DNA of 64,000 bases, taken from NCBI GenBank assembly GCA_007844125.1, contig CM017564.1, positions 20,540,956 to 20,604,955 of the forward strand, read 5' to 3'. The stretch comes from Sinonovacula constricta (lineage: Eukaryota > Mollusca > Bivalvia > Cardiida > Solecurtidae). Below are positions 45,601 through 56,681 of this stretch, in pieces. A program made the position numbers and the translations under genes. The notes below the pieces were generated by a model that was not told where the DNA came from, ran no database searches, and saw only the letters and a program-made list of their open reading frames with translations. Position 1 is the first letter of the stretch. Each line of letters begins with the position of its first letter.

Positions 45601-47209
45601 TCATTCTGTAAGATGAGTTTCGCAACTTGTTGCTTCAATGTCACATTTTCAGAAGCTACTGCTAACAGGTCCAGGGGGTTATAGCCTGTAACAATAGATT
45701 AAATTATATTATTTCAATGAAAAATGAGCCATGTCATGTGATTAACTATTTCTTTACAATTTTAACATGTATTAAATATTAGCGAGTTAAAATAGAATGG
45801 TATTTATTCTGTTTCAGGCACCTCTGATTACTCCAGTGCACATGCCAAGACAAGATAAAGGATGTGGCAATCTTAACTTTCCATACACAGACACTGACAA
45901 TCTTTCACAAAGTACATTACAGTTATTAGCAATGGTCACATTTATGCATATCGCAGGTTAACGCACATACTCTAGAACTTTCAACTACATCACAAGCTTG
46001 TTCTAAGTTTTGGTTAGCAGAAAGGTCAAAACGCATCACTGCCTCCACCTTTGGTCAAATAATGAAAAGGAAAAAGACATAAACATCTCATTCTTGCACA
46101 ATACTTTTTTAAAGGGACAATTCCACAGTAAACCCACTTCATATGGTATTGCTAATGAAAGCAAAGCAAAAATGATGTTCATTAAATCATCAGGTGCTCA
46201 TTTACATGAGGTTGGACTGATAGTCAATCCAAAATTTCCATTTAAAGGGGCTACACCTGATGCCATAGTTTGCAAAGATGGAACATCATCCATAATGGAG
46301 GTTAAATGTCCCTATTCTTATAATACTTATTAAATCTTTTTGTTTCACAACTTTTACCATCTTATTTCCATATTTAATACAGCATTTTGACAACTTAACA
46401 ATGGTCTTTGAAGTGTGACTAAACATAATTTTACATGAACTATTAAAACAACAGAGATTAAAGTTTAACTATATTTTATTTTCATCATTAAACATGGCTT
46501 TTGCATAGGGTAACAGTATTTTTGCTAGGGTGATATTGAAACTGTTACTGACAAAACCCATTTTTAGGGCATACAAATATCAGAAATGAAAAACATTTCA
46601 GTCTTTTTAACTTTCTCTGTTCAACTAAAATATCTACACATATGTTAACAACATATGTTAAAAATTCATATCCATAAGGATGATGCAAAATATACATTCT
46701 ATAAGTTAAGTTGGCATCATATCTCGAAGCTTTCATACATATATAGATGGATTTCTCAGAATTATTAATATATTAAGAATCATTAATCATTTAAAGCTAT
46801 GGCTGAAAATAATTACTGCACAAAGATTACAAAATGACTCTAGTTGAGTATTTATAGGGGCTACACCTGATGCCATAGTTTGCAAAGATGGAACATCATC
46901 CATAATGGAGGTTAAATGTCCCTATTCTGCACGAGACCTCACTTTTCCCGAGGCAATTGACAAAATCAAAGATTTTTTCTTGACCAAACATGAAGATGAA
47001 ATCAAACTAAAGCACACACATGAGCATACTTTCAAGTTCAAGGCCAATTGTTGGTTTCTGGAGCAACAGAATGCTACTTTATCACATACTCCAGAAAAGA
47101 CTTCCATTGTGAGGTTATTGTTCCGGATAAGACAATTATGAATGAATTGCTGCAGAAACTAGTCCACATTTACTGTCAACCCTTCAAACCATATATGAGC
47201 AAAGAATAA
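42680..47209 (+). pseudogene. SWIM zinc finger plus YqaJ-type nuclease gene
   Basis: Second gene of the DNA transposon. Exons: about 42680-42884 (PSQRKNDKPH); 43308-43547 (SWIM-like CSHGVAMLL, then SLPQQWDKPRGERIEPEPVS); 43792-43942 (ISSLQSLSGSPISYL.., ALGYH); 45818 onward (APLITPVHMPRQDK, FWLAERSKRITASTFGQI, YGIANESKA); and 46917-47209. The catalytic PD-(D/E)xK set is FKGATPDAIV and SIMEVKCPYSARD. YqaJ proteins are lambda-exonuclease-type nucleases that help recombination. Junction phases agree where checked. Lesions: two frameshifts (about 46078 and 47030), a stop near 45960, a second SWIM Cys replaced by Phe, and a 600-base insertion across the active site (46317-46927). End at TAA 47207-47209. 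Confidence 0.75.
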
Positions 47210-49194
47210 AAATAATGCAGCAAATTTATCATACATGGCAATTTGGTAAATCAGCACTGTTCTGGTTGCCACATTACATATATAGAAAAAACATTACCAG
47301 TAACAGTATCTCCTGATCTGTTTGCTTCCAACTGGCTGGGCTGGTCACCTGCTGTCTGTTGTTCTTCGCACTCATTACTGCTGCTAGCTGTGTTTGAAGA
47401 GGCTTCAAGCGGGATCTCTACTGAGCTAGAATAATATAATATTTTATATTAAAATGACATTATGTTATGGTGTAATTGTTGTATAAAAAGTGACAGCATG
47501 TACTTATTGCATAATACTTTAAGTTATTAACTTATGTTATGACTCAAATGATCGATAAAAGGCTATATTAAGTAGATGATATCAGACGAATCGACTATTA
47601 CCTGAAGTGCAGAAATAAACATAATACTCTACAGGTCTGCAAAATACACTTATTTTGTGTGTACATGTAGCGAACTTGTTCAAAATTACCTGAATTTCTT
47701 TGTACAACATCAGACCCATGTACATCCACTCTGAAGGAAACTGTTCAGAAAACAAACAACAAAACTTCTTAACATGTAATAAACCAATTAAAGAAATGAT
47801 AACATGAACCATTTGAACAATAACTATTAAAATCTTTCCTACACATCAATAGCAGGTACTATGACTTGCATACAGATCTTGACTGTTAAAACATGTTTAA
47901 AGTATTGACAACAGTTAATTTGCTGTACTTTACTGGTACGGCCTTTCCCATACATGCCATTCTATTAAATGGGATACATACATGTATCACTTTCAAGAAA
48001 ATGAAAATGACAGAATTCATGTAGGTTAACAAAAAGCAACCAAATGGTCACAGGATATACATTTTTGTGGGTTTAAAAAAGGATTTTTAATCTTTAACAG
48101 TGAATAAAAGCCTGAAATATTTAGCATTAAATTTCTTTAAATAAACATTCAACTAAGCTTATTATTCTTAGCCAAATTTGTTAGTAGCCATTTTAAAGCC
48201 AGAAAAAAATGACTAAACTGAACTAATATTCTGAACAGTTGCAACAGTCAACATAAAAAAACATGTAACACTGGTAACTTACATAATCTCTGCTTCTGGC
48301 ACTGATATGCTAGATTGCTTAGCATCAAGGTTTAAATGCCTTCGTCTTGGTGATGGACGTCCATGTGTAGGCTTGTCAAAGGGTAGAGCTGGTTCAGGGT
48401 CAGGATGTAGTTCTGTGGGTCGACCATTCTTGAAATGCTAAAAGAAGAAATATGTTGTGTTAGGTACCAAAACACACACACACACAGTGTGTTATAATAA
48501 GATGCACAATCATTCATTTTACATTTTCATCTAACAGAAAGATTTATGTCTTATTTTGGAATTTATAATATTCCAGAACAAAAGTTTTCTGTTTCAAAAG
48601 ATACACTGTCATAAAAAGTACTGTCAACATTATACAAAATAAAGATCTATTTTGGTAGGGCCCAAGTTTGAATATTGCAATTCTTTTAAAGTAAATTACA
48701 AAGTTCTAAGTACAATAAATCTAAAAAAAAAAAAAAAAAGCGATCATCATGTTCATTACTTTATTCGAATCTAATTCTATAACAACTTACCATGATTATG
48801 GTCTACATCCGAAAATGAAATGTCCGAAATTACATTGATCAGGTACAACTTTAGCCTTTAGGCATTCATTTGTTAGAACTCGAGTGTATACATATGTGAC
48901 AACAGACTATAGCGTAAATTTTAACAAAATTTACTTTATTAAAAGTTGTATAAACCTGAATGTTAGTGAATTACATACCTTAGAACACACGTAGAAATGT
49001 TTCCCTCTCGAAGGGCATCGCAGAACGTCCTCGTTTAGCTGATATTTGGGGCGTCCACAAAGCTTGATCCAGCGTTTACATCTCTGAAGCTTACTGTGAG
49101 GTTTAGGGAAGGGGTAAAATGCAATACCACCCTCCATTCTCTCTGGGTACCGAGAATCAGTGTTACAAGTTCCCCAGCAACAACGTTTCACCAT
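44607..49194 (-). pseudogene. Five-exon THAP-domain DDE transposase, nearly intact
   Basis: Exon 1 48979-49194: THAP finger (CCWGTCNTD.. WIKLCGRPKY.. FYVCSK). Exon 2 48283-48437: HFKNGRPTELHPDPEPALPF. Exon 3 47298-47425: Ser/Glu/Gln-rich linker. Exon 4 from 45685: YNPLDLLAVASENVTLKQQV and a coiled coil, helix-turn-helix (LGKLFKISSQDCSSLFSDWI), the first Asp (TLVIIDGTEIKIEKPSSL), GLVGIDPRGSIIFFS, then the second Asp (GDGVMADKGFRID) and Glu (HRVHVERAIARVKQF). All three catalytic acids remain. Exon phases 0, 2 and 1 join consistently. Only two indels are seen (an A-run near 45410 and near 44915). THAP reads the terminal repeats and the DDE fold cuts and pastes. The intron between exons 3 and 4 contains the YqaJ catalytic exons of the other strand. 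Confidence 0.85.
46244..46927 (+). repeat. 73-bp repeat flanking a chimeric copied insert
   Basis: The coding block GGGGCTACACCTGATGCC..TGTCCCTATTCT occurs at about 46244-46316 and again at about 46855-46927. Between the two copies (46317-46850) lie two pieces copied from upstream intron DNA: about 36 bases matching 43596-43632, then about 490 bases matching 44005-44500, nearly identical. This is the signature of break repair that copied two nearby templates. Confidence 0.85.
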
Positions 49195-49305
49195 TTTGCA
49201 AAATGTCGGAGATCCAAAATGTAAACATTGGGCTGAATACGTCGCGTCATTTCATTGGTCAATAATGATCACGTGGACCTGTCAATCAAACGCTGTCGAT
49301 CGGTC

Positions 49306-50460
49306 AATTGAACATCCACCATGGCAACTCCTGATGTGAATTTAGAACTCTGTAAAAATAAAAAGTCGAACACAGATCCTTTGATTTTACGATCTGAATT
49401 TCTCGAACTCCTTGACAAGTACTCTGATCACCTTCATATATATACTGATGGTTCAAAGACGGACACTCATGTTGGCTGTGCTTCCGTAAGTAATAGCCAC
49501 TGCATTAAACAAAGACTTCCTAACAACTCGTCTATCTTCACCGCTGAAATCCAGGCTATAAATCTAAGCCTTGATTTCATTTCAAAACATTCCGGTGAAA
49601 AATATGTTATATTTTCAGACTAATTATCTGTATTGCAAAGCATAAATTCACTTAATTATTCAAATCCACATGTTCGCACTGTTCTTGTCAAACTTCAAAG
49701 TTTATACGACACTAACGAAATCTCCTTCTGTTGGCTTCCTAGTCATGTAGGCATCCGAGGAAACGAAGATGCTGACAGGGGTGCATAATCTGCCTCAGCC
49801 CTCACTGAGACAGATCTTTGCATCCCACACACTGATTTTAAACCACTTATTTACCGACATATTTTAACCAAGTGGCAAACAAGTTGGGACAGTATTGTTT
49901 GTAACAAATTACACGTAATTAATCCTAACGTCGGTGCCAATGTCTCTGCTTGCAGAGAAAGTCGACGAAAAGACGTAGCTCTTACCCGCTGTCGCATTGA
50001 ACATACTGGATTGACTCATTCATATCTCTTGAAAAGAGAAGTTCAACCTGTATATGTTCCTTGCCAGGAACCACTCACAGTCAACCATATTTTATTACAG
50101 TGTATCGACACAGACCACATACGGTCGAAATATTTTAATGTCTGTAACATGTACGAACTATTTAGGACAGTGTCGGATTCTAAACTTGTTTGCTTCTTGA
50201 ACGAGATTGGTATTCTTAGTAAGTTATAATTTTTTAAACTGTTTATTTACCAATCGTCATACTTTTTAAACCGTTTTATGTGTTGACCTGTTTTCAATTA
50301 TTATTTTCTTTACCTGATAGTTTTTATATTTTTCTATATTTTACATGCGTAGTTTGGTTTTAACCTGATTACACTCTATTCACATTTAACTTTGTATTCG
50401 GCACCGTATGACCTATTAAGTGTCGGTGTGCCGTAAAACCCAAATAAATAATTAAATAAA
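49306..50460 (+). mobile_element. RNase H LINE, right part of the split copy
   Basis: It resumes after the transposon at EHPPWQ and carries the RNase H domain (IYTDGSKTD, FTAEIQAINLSL, IFSD) with a TAA at 49621 just after the third acid. CVPCQEP-type Cys motifs follow, then the 3' tail CGGCACCGTATGACC..AAACCC ending in AAATAAAT. Confidence 0.9.
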
Positions 50461-50705
50461 TGTTACTGTCTGAACAGGCCTTGCATTATAACATAAGTAT
50501 AAGATGACGTGCAAAATAATTCCCAAAAAAAATAACTAGTATACATCGTTTTTTGTACAGGCATGTAAATATTATGATCACCGACACTCAGAAAACCAGT
50601 ATGATATATACAATGTTCAATAAATCGCAATTTTACATTATAAAGCCATATTTGTAATGTTTAAAACAATTGTATATTCTATTAAAAACTTTTTAATTAA
50701 GTTTC

Positions 50706-51510
50706 AGTCACATTGTCGGTTTTACAATCCATTAAAACTATGAATTTGTCTAACCCTTACATAAGTACACTTCTTTTGAAGCTCAACGAAATTTCTTCAG
50801 ACAAGAACATCGTTTTCTGTTGGCTACCTAGTCATGTAGGCAGACAAAAATGCAAAGTCTGCTTCAAATCTTAATGAAGCAGATATTTGCATACCCCATA
50901 CAGATTTTAAACCATGTATAAATAGATACGTTTTATCTAAATGGCAAACAAGTTGGGATAGTACTATCCATAACAAATTACACATCAAACCTAAGGTTGG
51001 TTCTTATACCTCTATTCATAGAGACGACAGACAGGAGGACGTTGTTCTTACCCGCTGTCGAATAGGTCATTCTTGACTAACTCATTCTTATCTTTTACAA
51101 AGAGAAGACCAACCTGAGTGTGTTCATTGTCAGGAACCACTGACAGTTAAGCATATTTTATTAGACTGTATTGACACCAACGACATACGAGCTAAATATT
51201 TTAATGTCAATACCATGTTTAATTTGTTTAAGACAGTGTCCAACTCTACACTTGTTTGTTTTTTAAAAGAAATTTGCATTTTTAACCGATTGTAATGTCT
51301 TAACAGTTTATTGTGATATCTTTGCAAATTTTAATACTGTTATCCATATATATTTGTTTTCAAATATTTTTAACTTGTATATTCTCACGTTCCGAAATAC
51401 CTGTTTTAGTTTTAACACTGTTAAACTTCAATGTAGATTTATTTAACTTTATTCGGCGCCGTATGACCTATGGAGTGTCGGTGTGCCGTTAAACCCAAAA
51501 TACAAATACA
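50706..51510 (+). mobile_element. RNase H LINE, 5'-truncated copy
   Basis: It starts at the third RNase H acid (CATTGTCGGTTTTACAATCC) and keeps the remainder of RNase H, the Cys/His segment and the 3' tail TCGGCGCCGTATGACCTATG. Small deletions near 50845 and 50985 and a stop near 51077 disable it. Polinton PolB sequence begins within 60 bases of its tail. Bases 50461-50705 hold nothing recognised. Confidence 0.85.
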
Positions 51511-51569
51511 TTATGAAAGTTGTATAAAAAGTCATATGCTTGTTAAACTGTATATTTTAATAAACAACG

Positions 51570-52045
51570 AACATGGTGATCATGCAAAACACGTCTTTGA
51601 TAAATGTAAATGCAAAACCAATGGAAATTTTCATGATGTTTATCTCAAGACAGACATATTGTTGTTGGCTGATATTTTTGAGAATTTTCGTGATGTGTCC
51701 CAAACGTGCTATGATCTCGATCCATGTCACTTTTACACGAACCCCGGACTGAGTTTGCAAGCTATCCTTAAAATGACAGGGACAACTCTGGAACTCATAA
51801 CTGATATAGATCAAATTCTGTTCATAGAAAAGGGTATTCGTGGTGGGATTAGTCAAATCTCCAATCGATACAAAAAAGCAAATAACCCACATTTGAATGA
51901 TTATGACCCAACAGAAACATCATCTTACCTTGCGTATTATGATGTTAATAATCTCTATGGTTTTAGCATGTCAAAGCATTTACCGACAGGCTATTTTAGA
52001 TTTTTAACCTCTAATGAAATTGAGTGTTTTGATGTTAAGTCTTTG
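51570..52045 (+). pseudogene. polB: Polinton/Maverick DNA polymerase B, middle piece
   Basis: It covers the last exonuclease region and the first palm motif: FHDVYLKTDILLLADIFENF, CHFYTNPGLSLQAILKMTG, IEKGIRGGISQISNRYKKAN, and YYDVNNLYGFSMSKHLPTGY (motif A). It ends at a TTTG|GTGAGT donor at 52046, so the gene was spliced. The frame is open over this exon with no lesion. Upstream is LINE DNA; downstream no further PolB exon was found, so the rest is lost or moved. Confidence 0.85.
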
Positions 52046-52253
52046 GTGAGTATATTTATATATATTATAACTATATTATAAGTTATATTATATAACTATT
52101 ATATATAAATTTTAACTATACTGTTTATAAATATTTAATGTATACATATCCTACTGTTGAATAATATATACGATTATTAAATGTCTATATCATAAGTAAA
52201 ACCTTAGTGATATCGATTATTAATGTGTTTAATAATATACATACCTATGTACC

Positions 52254-52397
52254 TATATAAAAGGCGTACTAAGATGGTGGGTTGGGGCGAAAATGGCGGG
52301 ATGGGGGAGGGAACCATATCTTTTTGCAACGATAGAAGAAATTTGCGTCATTCTCTCATTGAAACTGGAAAAGTTAAAACAGAAAGCATGAATGTGA
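52254..52397 (+). promoter_or_regulatory. TATA box and possible first exon of the micro-exon gene
   Basis: TATATAAAAG at 52254-52263 is followed by an open frame from ATG 52274 (MVGWGENGGMGEG..) to an AAT|GTGAGA donor at about 52397. It would be the natural first exon of the gene below, but the reading phase does not fit exon 52519-52576 without one extra base, so the connection is unresolved. Confidence 0.35.
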
Positions 52398-52518
52398 GAT
52401 TTCTATATTTTAGTGTAGCGACAATAATTAATATAATCGTGGATTACTTTTATGTTATTGTTATGTGATGATTCTTCAGGATTCACTGTTATAGTCTTTG
52501 TGTATGTGTCTTTTGCAG

Positions 52519-54008
52519 ACAAGAGCTGCATCAAAGAGAAAACAGAGGGACACAGGAGTCCCCTCTGACCATTTCGGTAAGAAATTGTACGCATTTTATA
52601 TTGTTAATAAATCCCATTTTTTGTTTATAAAATAATCAGAGAAATTAAATTTTAAAAAGTATATTTTAGTAACATTTTTATTGCTTTAACACTTTAGAAT
52701 GATTGAATTACTTTTCTTGATTATATAATATATTTTATCGTTTTGGTTATATTTATTTATTTGTGCTTTAATGTTCATATTAAAAAGTGTGTATGTGCGT
52801 GCGAGAGAGAGAGAGAGAGAGAGCGATAGAGAGAGAGAGAGAGAGGGGGGGGGGGAGAGAATTAACATATCAATATGTACCAAAATACGGTTATATAATT
52901 TCTTTTACAGCCCGAGACTCCGAGAAAGAAAATTAAATTTTCAGTAAGTATAAAAATAAACGCTCAAGTAAAAATACAAATAGTTACCATTTATTAAGTA
53001 ACCGCCGAAACATCATGGTCTCCGAGACTGACTCATTTTGTTAGATAAATGACGCTTTTTGCCGAGTTCACAATGTTCGTTACTCATCAGCAAAAGAGAT
53101 TTAGACCACACACCGTTTTCTAATCCTAAACTATCAGTTCTTTATGCTCAAAATAAAAAGATATGTAAGATTTCATTGCATCATGTTTTTGAACACAAAA
53201 GAGTTATACAGCATATTAAACTTTCCATTATCTTTTTCCAGACACCACATGTGCTGGATATCAGCACACCGACAACTCTTGACTTGTCCTCATCTGTAAG
53301 TATTATCCATACGATATATGATAAATCAGCGTTAAAATATGGTGCGAGTCTTATTGTTACATAGTCTGATAAAATCATATTTACATCATATTTACTAATA
53401 AAATTAGACATTAGATTTTATTAAATATGTTATTGAAATTTGTATGCCTCCTGAAAGTTTTGTATTATGATGTCAGTTTATCATTTTAACTTCAAATAAT
53501 ACGTTTTATGTTTGTTTGTTTTTTCTCTTTTTTTTCTCACAGACCATCAGGTGGGAAACAGAAATTCACTTGGTGAGTAGACTGTTATGTATCAACTAAA
53601 TATAACAAGAAACATTACATAGATGACTCACTTGTACTACCACGTTTTTGTTCATTGTTATTCTTTCTGCATGTAACGTAATTAACATAATACATCGGTC
53701 CTGTTTTCCTAAGTCATACATTTCACTATATTGTTTGTAAATATATTGTAAAACTTCATCTGAACTCAAATGTATGACGGTTAGTGCTAATATTTACTAG
53801 ACTACATGCTTGATTTTTTTCAAATTTTCTATCTTTGATTCTTTCGTATCATGTTTTTTTTTAAATATGTCAAGAGTAAAAACCTATCCGTCCATTTTTT
53901 TTGCTTCAGATGGAAGCCAAAGAAAAGATCCAAGAAGTTAAAAAAAATGATTGGGGAATTGGAAAAAATTCTCTATTGAGAGGGAGAAAAAATAGAGTTG
54001 AGATGTAA
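52519..54008 (+). CDS. Micro-exon gene, paralogue of the one at 40-41 kb
   Basis: Five short exons with strong GT-AG signals: 52519-52576, 52911-52943 (PETPRKKIKFS), 53242-53295 (TPHVLDISTPTTLDLSSS), 53543-53572 (TIRWETEIHL), 53910-54008 (MEAKEKIQEVKKNDWGIGKN and on to TAA). The last four join in phase 0 with no stop, and AATAAA follows at about 54021. The order ETP-basic patch, TP-rich, SSS, charged coiled coil matches the minus-strand gene at 40105-41100. This copy has a shorter coil and a basic end. It lies between a PolB piece and a PC4-like gene. Start exon uncertain. Probably a small nuclear protein; function unknown. Confidence 0.6.
52802..52860. repeat. GA microsatellite
   Basis: GA repeats with one interruption and a G-run, inside an intron of the micro-exon gene. 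Confidence 0.9.
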
Positions 54009-54349
54009 CCAAAAACAGAAATAAAATAGGTAGAAACAATACGTATTTATTAGTTTGTTATCCATATAATATAAATGAATAATCAGTTTGTCCTCATTAA
54101 AAAAATATCGATGTTTAAAATCTCACTGTAATGTTTGTAAAATACATAACGGTAAAATATATACGTTTCAACGAAAAACAAAATTAAGTGAGAAGTAAAA
54201 TTAAATATGTATAAAATAGCAGTCATGCGTTTCAAAGAAAAAAACCCAAAACATAGTGAGAAGTAAAATTAAATATGTTTATAACCGACATTCGCTATAA
54301 AAAGCAACTGACAAGACTCGGAAGGCATGCATAAGCTAAGAGCTTTACC

Positions 54350-55033
54350 ATGGAACTTTCATACGATGACAACGGCTTTATAGTTAAGGTGAAAAGTAAA
54401 TTCGCATATGGTAGGAGCGTTTTTCTTAATCACTGGAACGAAGGAGTATATGTCCACATCAACGACAACGCCAAATGTTGGAAGGATGGCAAATATGATG
54501 CGACAAAGGGAAAAGGCATAACTTTAAAATGGTTAGATGCGATCAACCTGAGGGATAGAATTACGGTGTTAAGGGGATACGCGGAACAAATTGAAGCAGA
54601 AAAAGTAAGTTTATATATCTAGAGGTATAGGTCAATAACTCTATATATTTTAATTAAATTCATTTTGAATAGTTATGCTAGTTTCTATATTAAATTTGTT
54701 ATTCTCGAATAGTATTAGTAGTTTTTTTACTTAACTATTTTATATTAAACTATCCTTCTATATTTTATAGATGCTATTTTTATATTTTATGCATTTAATG
54801 AAACATTAATTTGTACTTAAATGTATTTTACATTGCATTTTTTGAGAGGTTTTTATAATTTGTATTTTTAACAGTCTGTAAATGTGCCGATGCATCAGCA
54901 AGATGCTGATCGTCAAGAGCCGCGCCCAGTTTACAACACCAACATCCCGGAACTGTTAGAAGACCGCAGTAATCCAGAACCGTCGGGATCATATAACAAT
55001 CCAGAAGCGCAAGGCAGGCAGATCGTCGTCTAG
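54350..55033 (+). CDS. PC4-like (p15) single-stranded-DNA-binding gene, two exons
   Basis: A TATA box (CTATAAAAAGC, 54295-54305) precedes ATG 54350. Exon 1 (54350-54604, 85 codons) reads MELSYDDNGFIVKVKSKFAY, a beta strand SVFLNHWNEGVYVHIND, and the helix segment KGKGITLKWLDAINLRDRI. This is the order of the PC4 C-terminal domain, whose KGI-L..W helix ending is distinctive. Exon 2 (54875-55033) adds a polar tail to a TAG; the junction is phase 0. The whole protein is 137 residues and uninterrupted. PC4 proteins bind single-stranded DNA and help transcription or replication. Its place between PolB and integrase remains suggests element cargo; a host gene is possible. Confidence 0.55.
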
Positions 55034-55037
55034 TAGT

Positions 55038-55538
55038 AGAACGTGAACCGGCGACTCCTCGACAGCGATATCATCCATATTAATGGACTTCCAAACAGCA
55101 GGAGAGGGACTTTTTTAATATAGTAACTGTTAAATTAATTTAAGAATATTGACTAAAAACGCCGAATTACATGAGGTTATGTTTAACGAAGAACAAGTGA
55201 CAATTTCAGAATCGCTTAGGCAAGCTGATCTTGATGCGGCAGTGATATGTGAACCTGTGATTACTCGACATTGATATTATCTATATAAATGGCTTCTATA
55301 CAAGACAGAGAGGTTTTTTAATCTAGAAATTGCGAGATAAATCCAGGATATTGACTTTAAAAAAGACGAATTACACGTTATTTTTAAGTATGAGAATTTA
55401 AAACGAGACATGAAAGACCTAATTGTCACAATTATAACGATAAGAAAGGGTATTTCCGAATTACACGAAAAATGGAGGACCTGTTTACTAGCTAACTTCA
55501 TGCAACGATTGCCGAAAAACAATGACGCAGGCATTGAT
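55038..55538 (+). pseudogene. Tandemly duplicated remnant of a helical ORF
   Basis: The second copy, read in one frame from about 55312 to a TGA at 55538, gives helical protein (ELHVIFKYENLKRDMKDLIV, KGISELHEKWRTCLLANFMQ) with one in-frame TAA. A diverged copy of its front part lies at 55038-55185 (shared blocks around TTTTTTAAT and GAATTACA). No family recognised. Confidence 0.4.
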
Positions 55539-55781
55539 TGATGTTGCACGAAATAACTATACAAGAGGTAAATTTAGACACATAAGTAGGGTAGAAATAG
55601 GGCCACAGTCGCTACATTGTAGCGACCTCGTACCCACGTGATTCATGACGTCACAGAAAGATGTATTATCGTTAGAGCACACCTCCTTACCTCCCGTGTG
55701 CGGTGTAGCGTATCAATGCTGTATTTAAACAGTAGCTGTTATATGTTTAAATAATAAGTTTCAGGATTACGTTGCGTTAGT
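55539..55781 (+). promoter_or_regulatory. Upstream region of Polinton integrase with TGACGTCA
   Basis: An ATGACGTCACAG element (about 55646) and TATTTAAAC (about 55722) lie before the integrase ATG at 55782. The CRE-type box is the same word as in the promoter block at 38.8-39.0 kb. Confidence 0.35.
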
Positions 55782-56416
55782 ATGGATAAAAGTGAGAAGG
55801 ATAGAATATTAGAAAAATATTATTTTGAAGAAAAGAATCCAGGTGCCTACTCCGGTGCTCAGAAACTATTTTACGTTTTAAATAAAAAGTATCCTGGAAC
55901 ATTTAAATTATCGTTCATACAACAGTGGCTTAATGATCAAGATGCGTATTCTCTGCAGAAGTCCAGGCGATATAGATTTAAAACAGCTAATGTACGTGTG
56001 TCCGCCATTGGCGAACAGCTGGACATCGACCTTCTCTCCATGGCTAACTTAGCCAAAGATAATGATGGTGTGCGTTTTTTGTTGTGTGCAATTGACATTC
56101 TATCTAGAAAACTTTGGATAAGGCCATTAAAAAACAAATCAGCGAATGAGGTTTTAAAAGCGATGAAAAGCGTTTTAGATGAGATTTCACCAATTAAAAT
56201 AAGAAAAGTGCGGGCTGACAAAGGAAGCGAGTTTTCTAATCGGTGGTTCAGAAAATACATGAGCGAACAAAACATATATTTTTTTTACTACAAATAATCC
56301 TCCTAAAAGCAATTTTGTGGAAAGGGTGCAGAGAACGCTTAAAGAAAGGCTTTACAGTTTAATGAGACACAATCGAACGTTCATTTCACCTAACTTACTC
56401 AGTCTACTATTATAGT
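55782..56416 (+). pseudogene. Polinton/Maverick integrase, copy 2
   Basis: ATG 55782, MDKSEKDRILEKYYF, with a helical N-terminal region (WLNDQDAYSLQKSRRYRFKT). The catalytic core has the first Asp (QLDIDLLSM), the second (CAIDILSRKLWIRPL), DKGSEFSNRW, then after a one-base slip in a T-run at about 56285 the Glu in NFVERVQRTLKER. The C-terminal part is cut short by a stop near 56414. This is the better preserved of the two integrases and is open for its first 171 codons. Confidence 0.9.
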
Positions 56417-56681
56417 CTTTGCAAGTAGGCAAGATTTTGCAAACTTAACAAATGTTAAGATTTATTGATCATTATTATTAAAAAATGGCTAGCTTATTAA
56501 AGACTTAACAGTACTTAGTATTTTTAGATACTAATAATGCTAAGCATGCCATATTCAATGCCCATTGAGCTCTTTTATATAATAAGACTATTTTGTGAAA
56601 TTAAGTGACTAGTCTAATTCTTAATCATATATATAACATATTCTGTACTTATTCCACATTTTTAAGTTGTATTACATTTCA
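56417..56681. other. Intergenic
   Basis: Nothing recognised. Confidence 0.4.

Larger units (their letters stand above)
42546..49305. mobile_element. THAP-transposase/YqaJ DNA transposon (ISL2EU-like), nested in LINE
   Basis: The ends are GGCCGATCGACAGC (42546) and its inverted mate GCTGTCGATCGGTC (ending 49305), 14-base terminal repeats with one mismatch. AATT lies outside both ends; because that word is palindromic the duplication may be AATT or just AT. Removing the element leaves a single AATT and restores the LINE reading frame. It contains a five-exon THAP/DDE transposase on the minus strand and a SWIM/YqaJ nuclease gene on the plus strand. Recalled knowledge, to be checked: ISL2EU-type elements are known to pair a transposase with a YqaJ-like protein. 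Confidence 0.85.

Noticed and set aside
44190..46736. Two identical 63-residue minus-strand genes
   Set aside because: They are the same intron DNA copied by the templated insertion; no coding features.
52686..52883. Ser/Leu-repeat protein
   Set aside because: Translation of the GA microsatellite.
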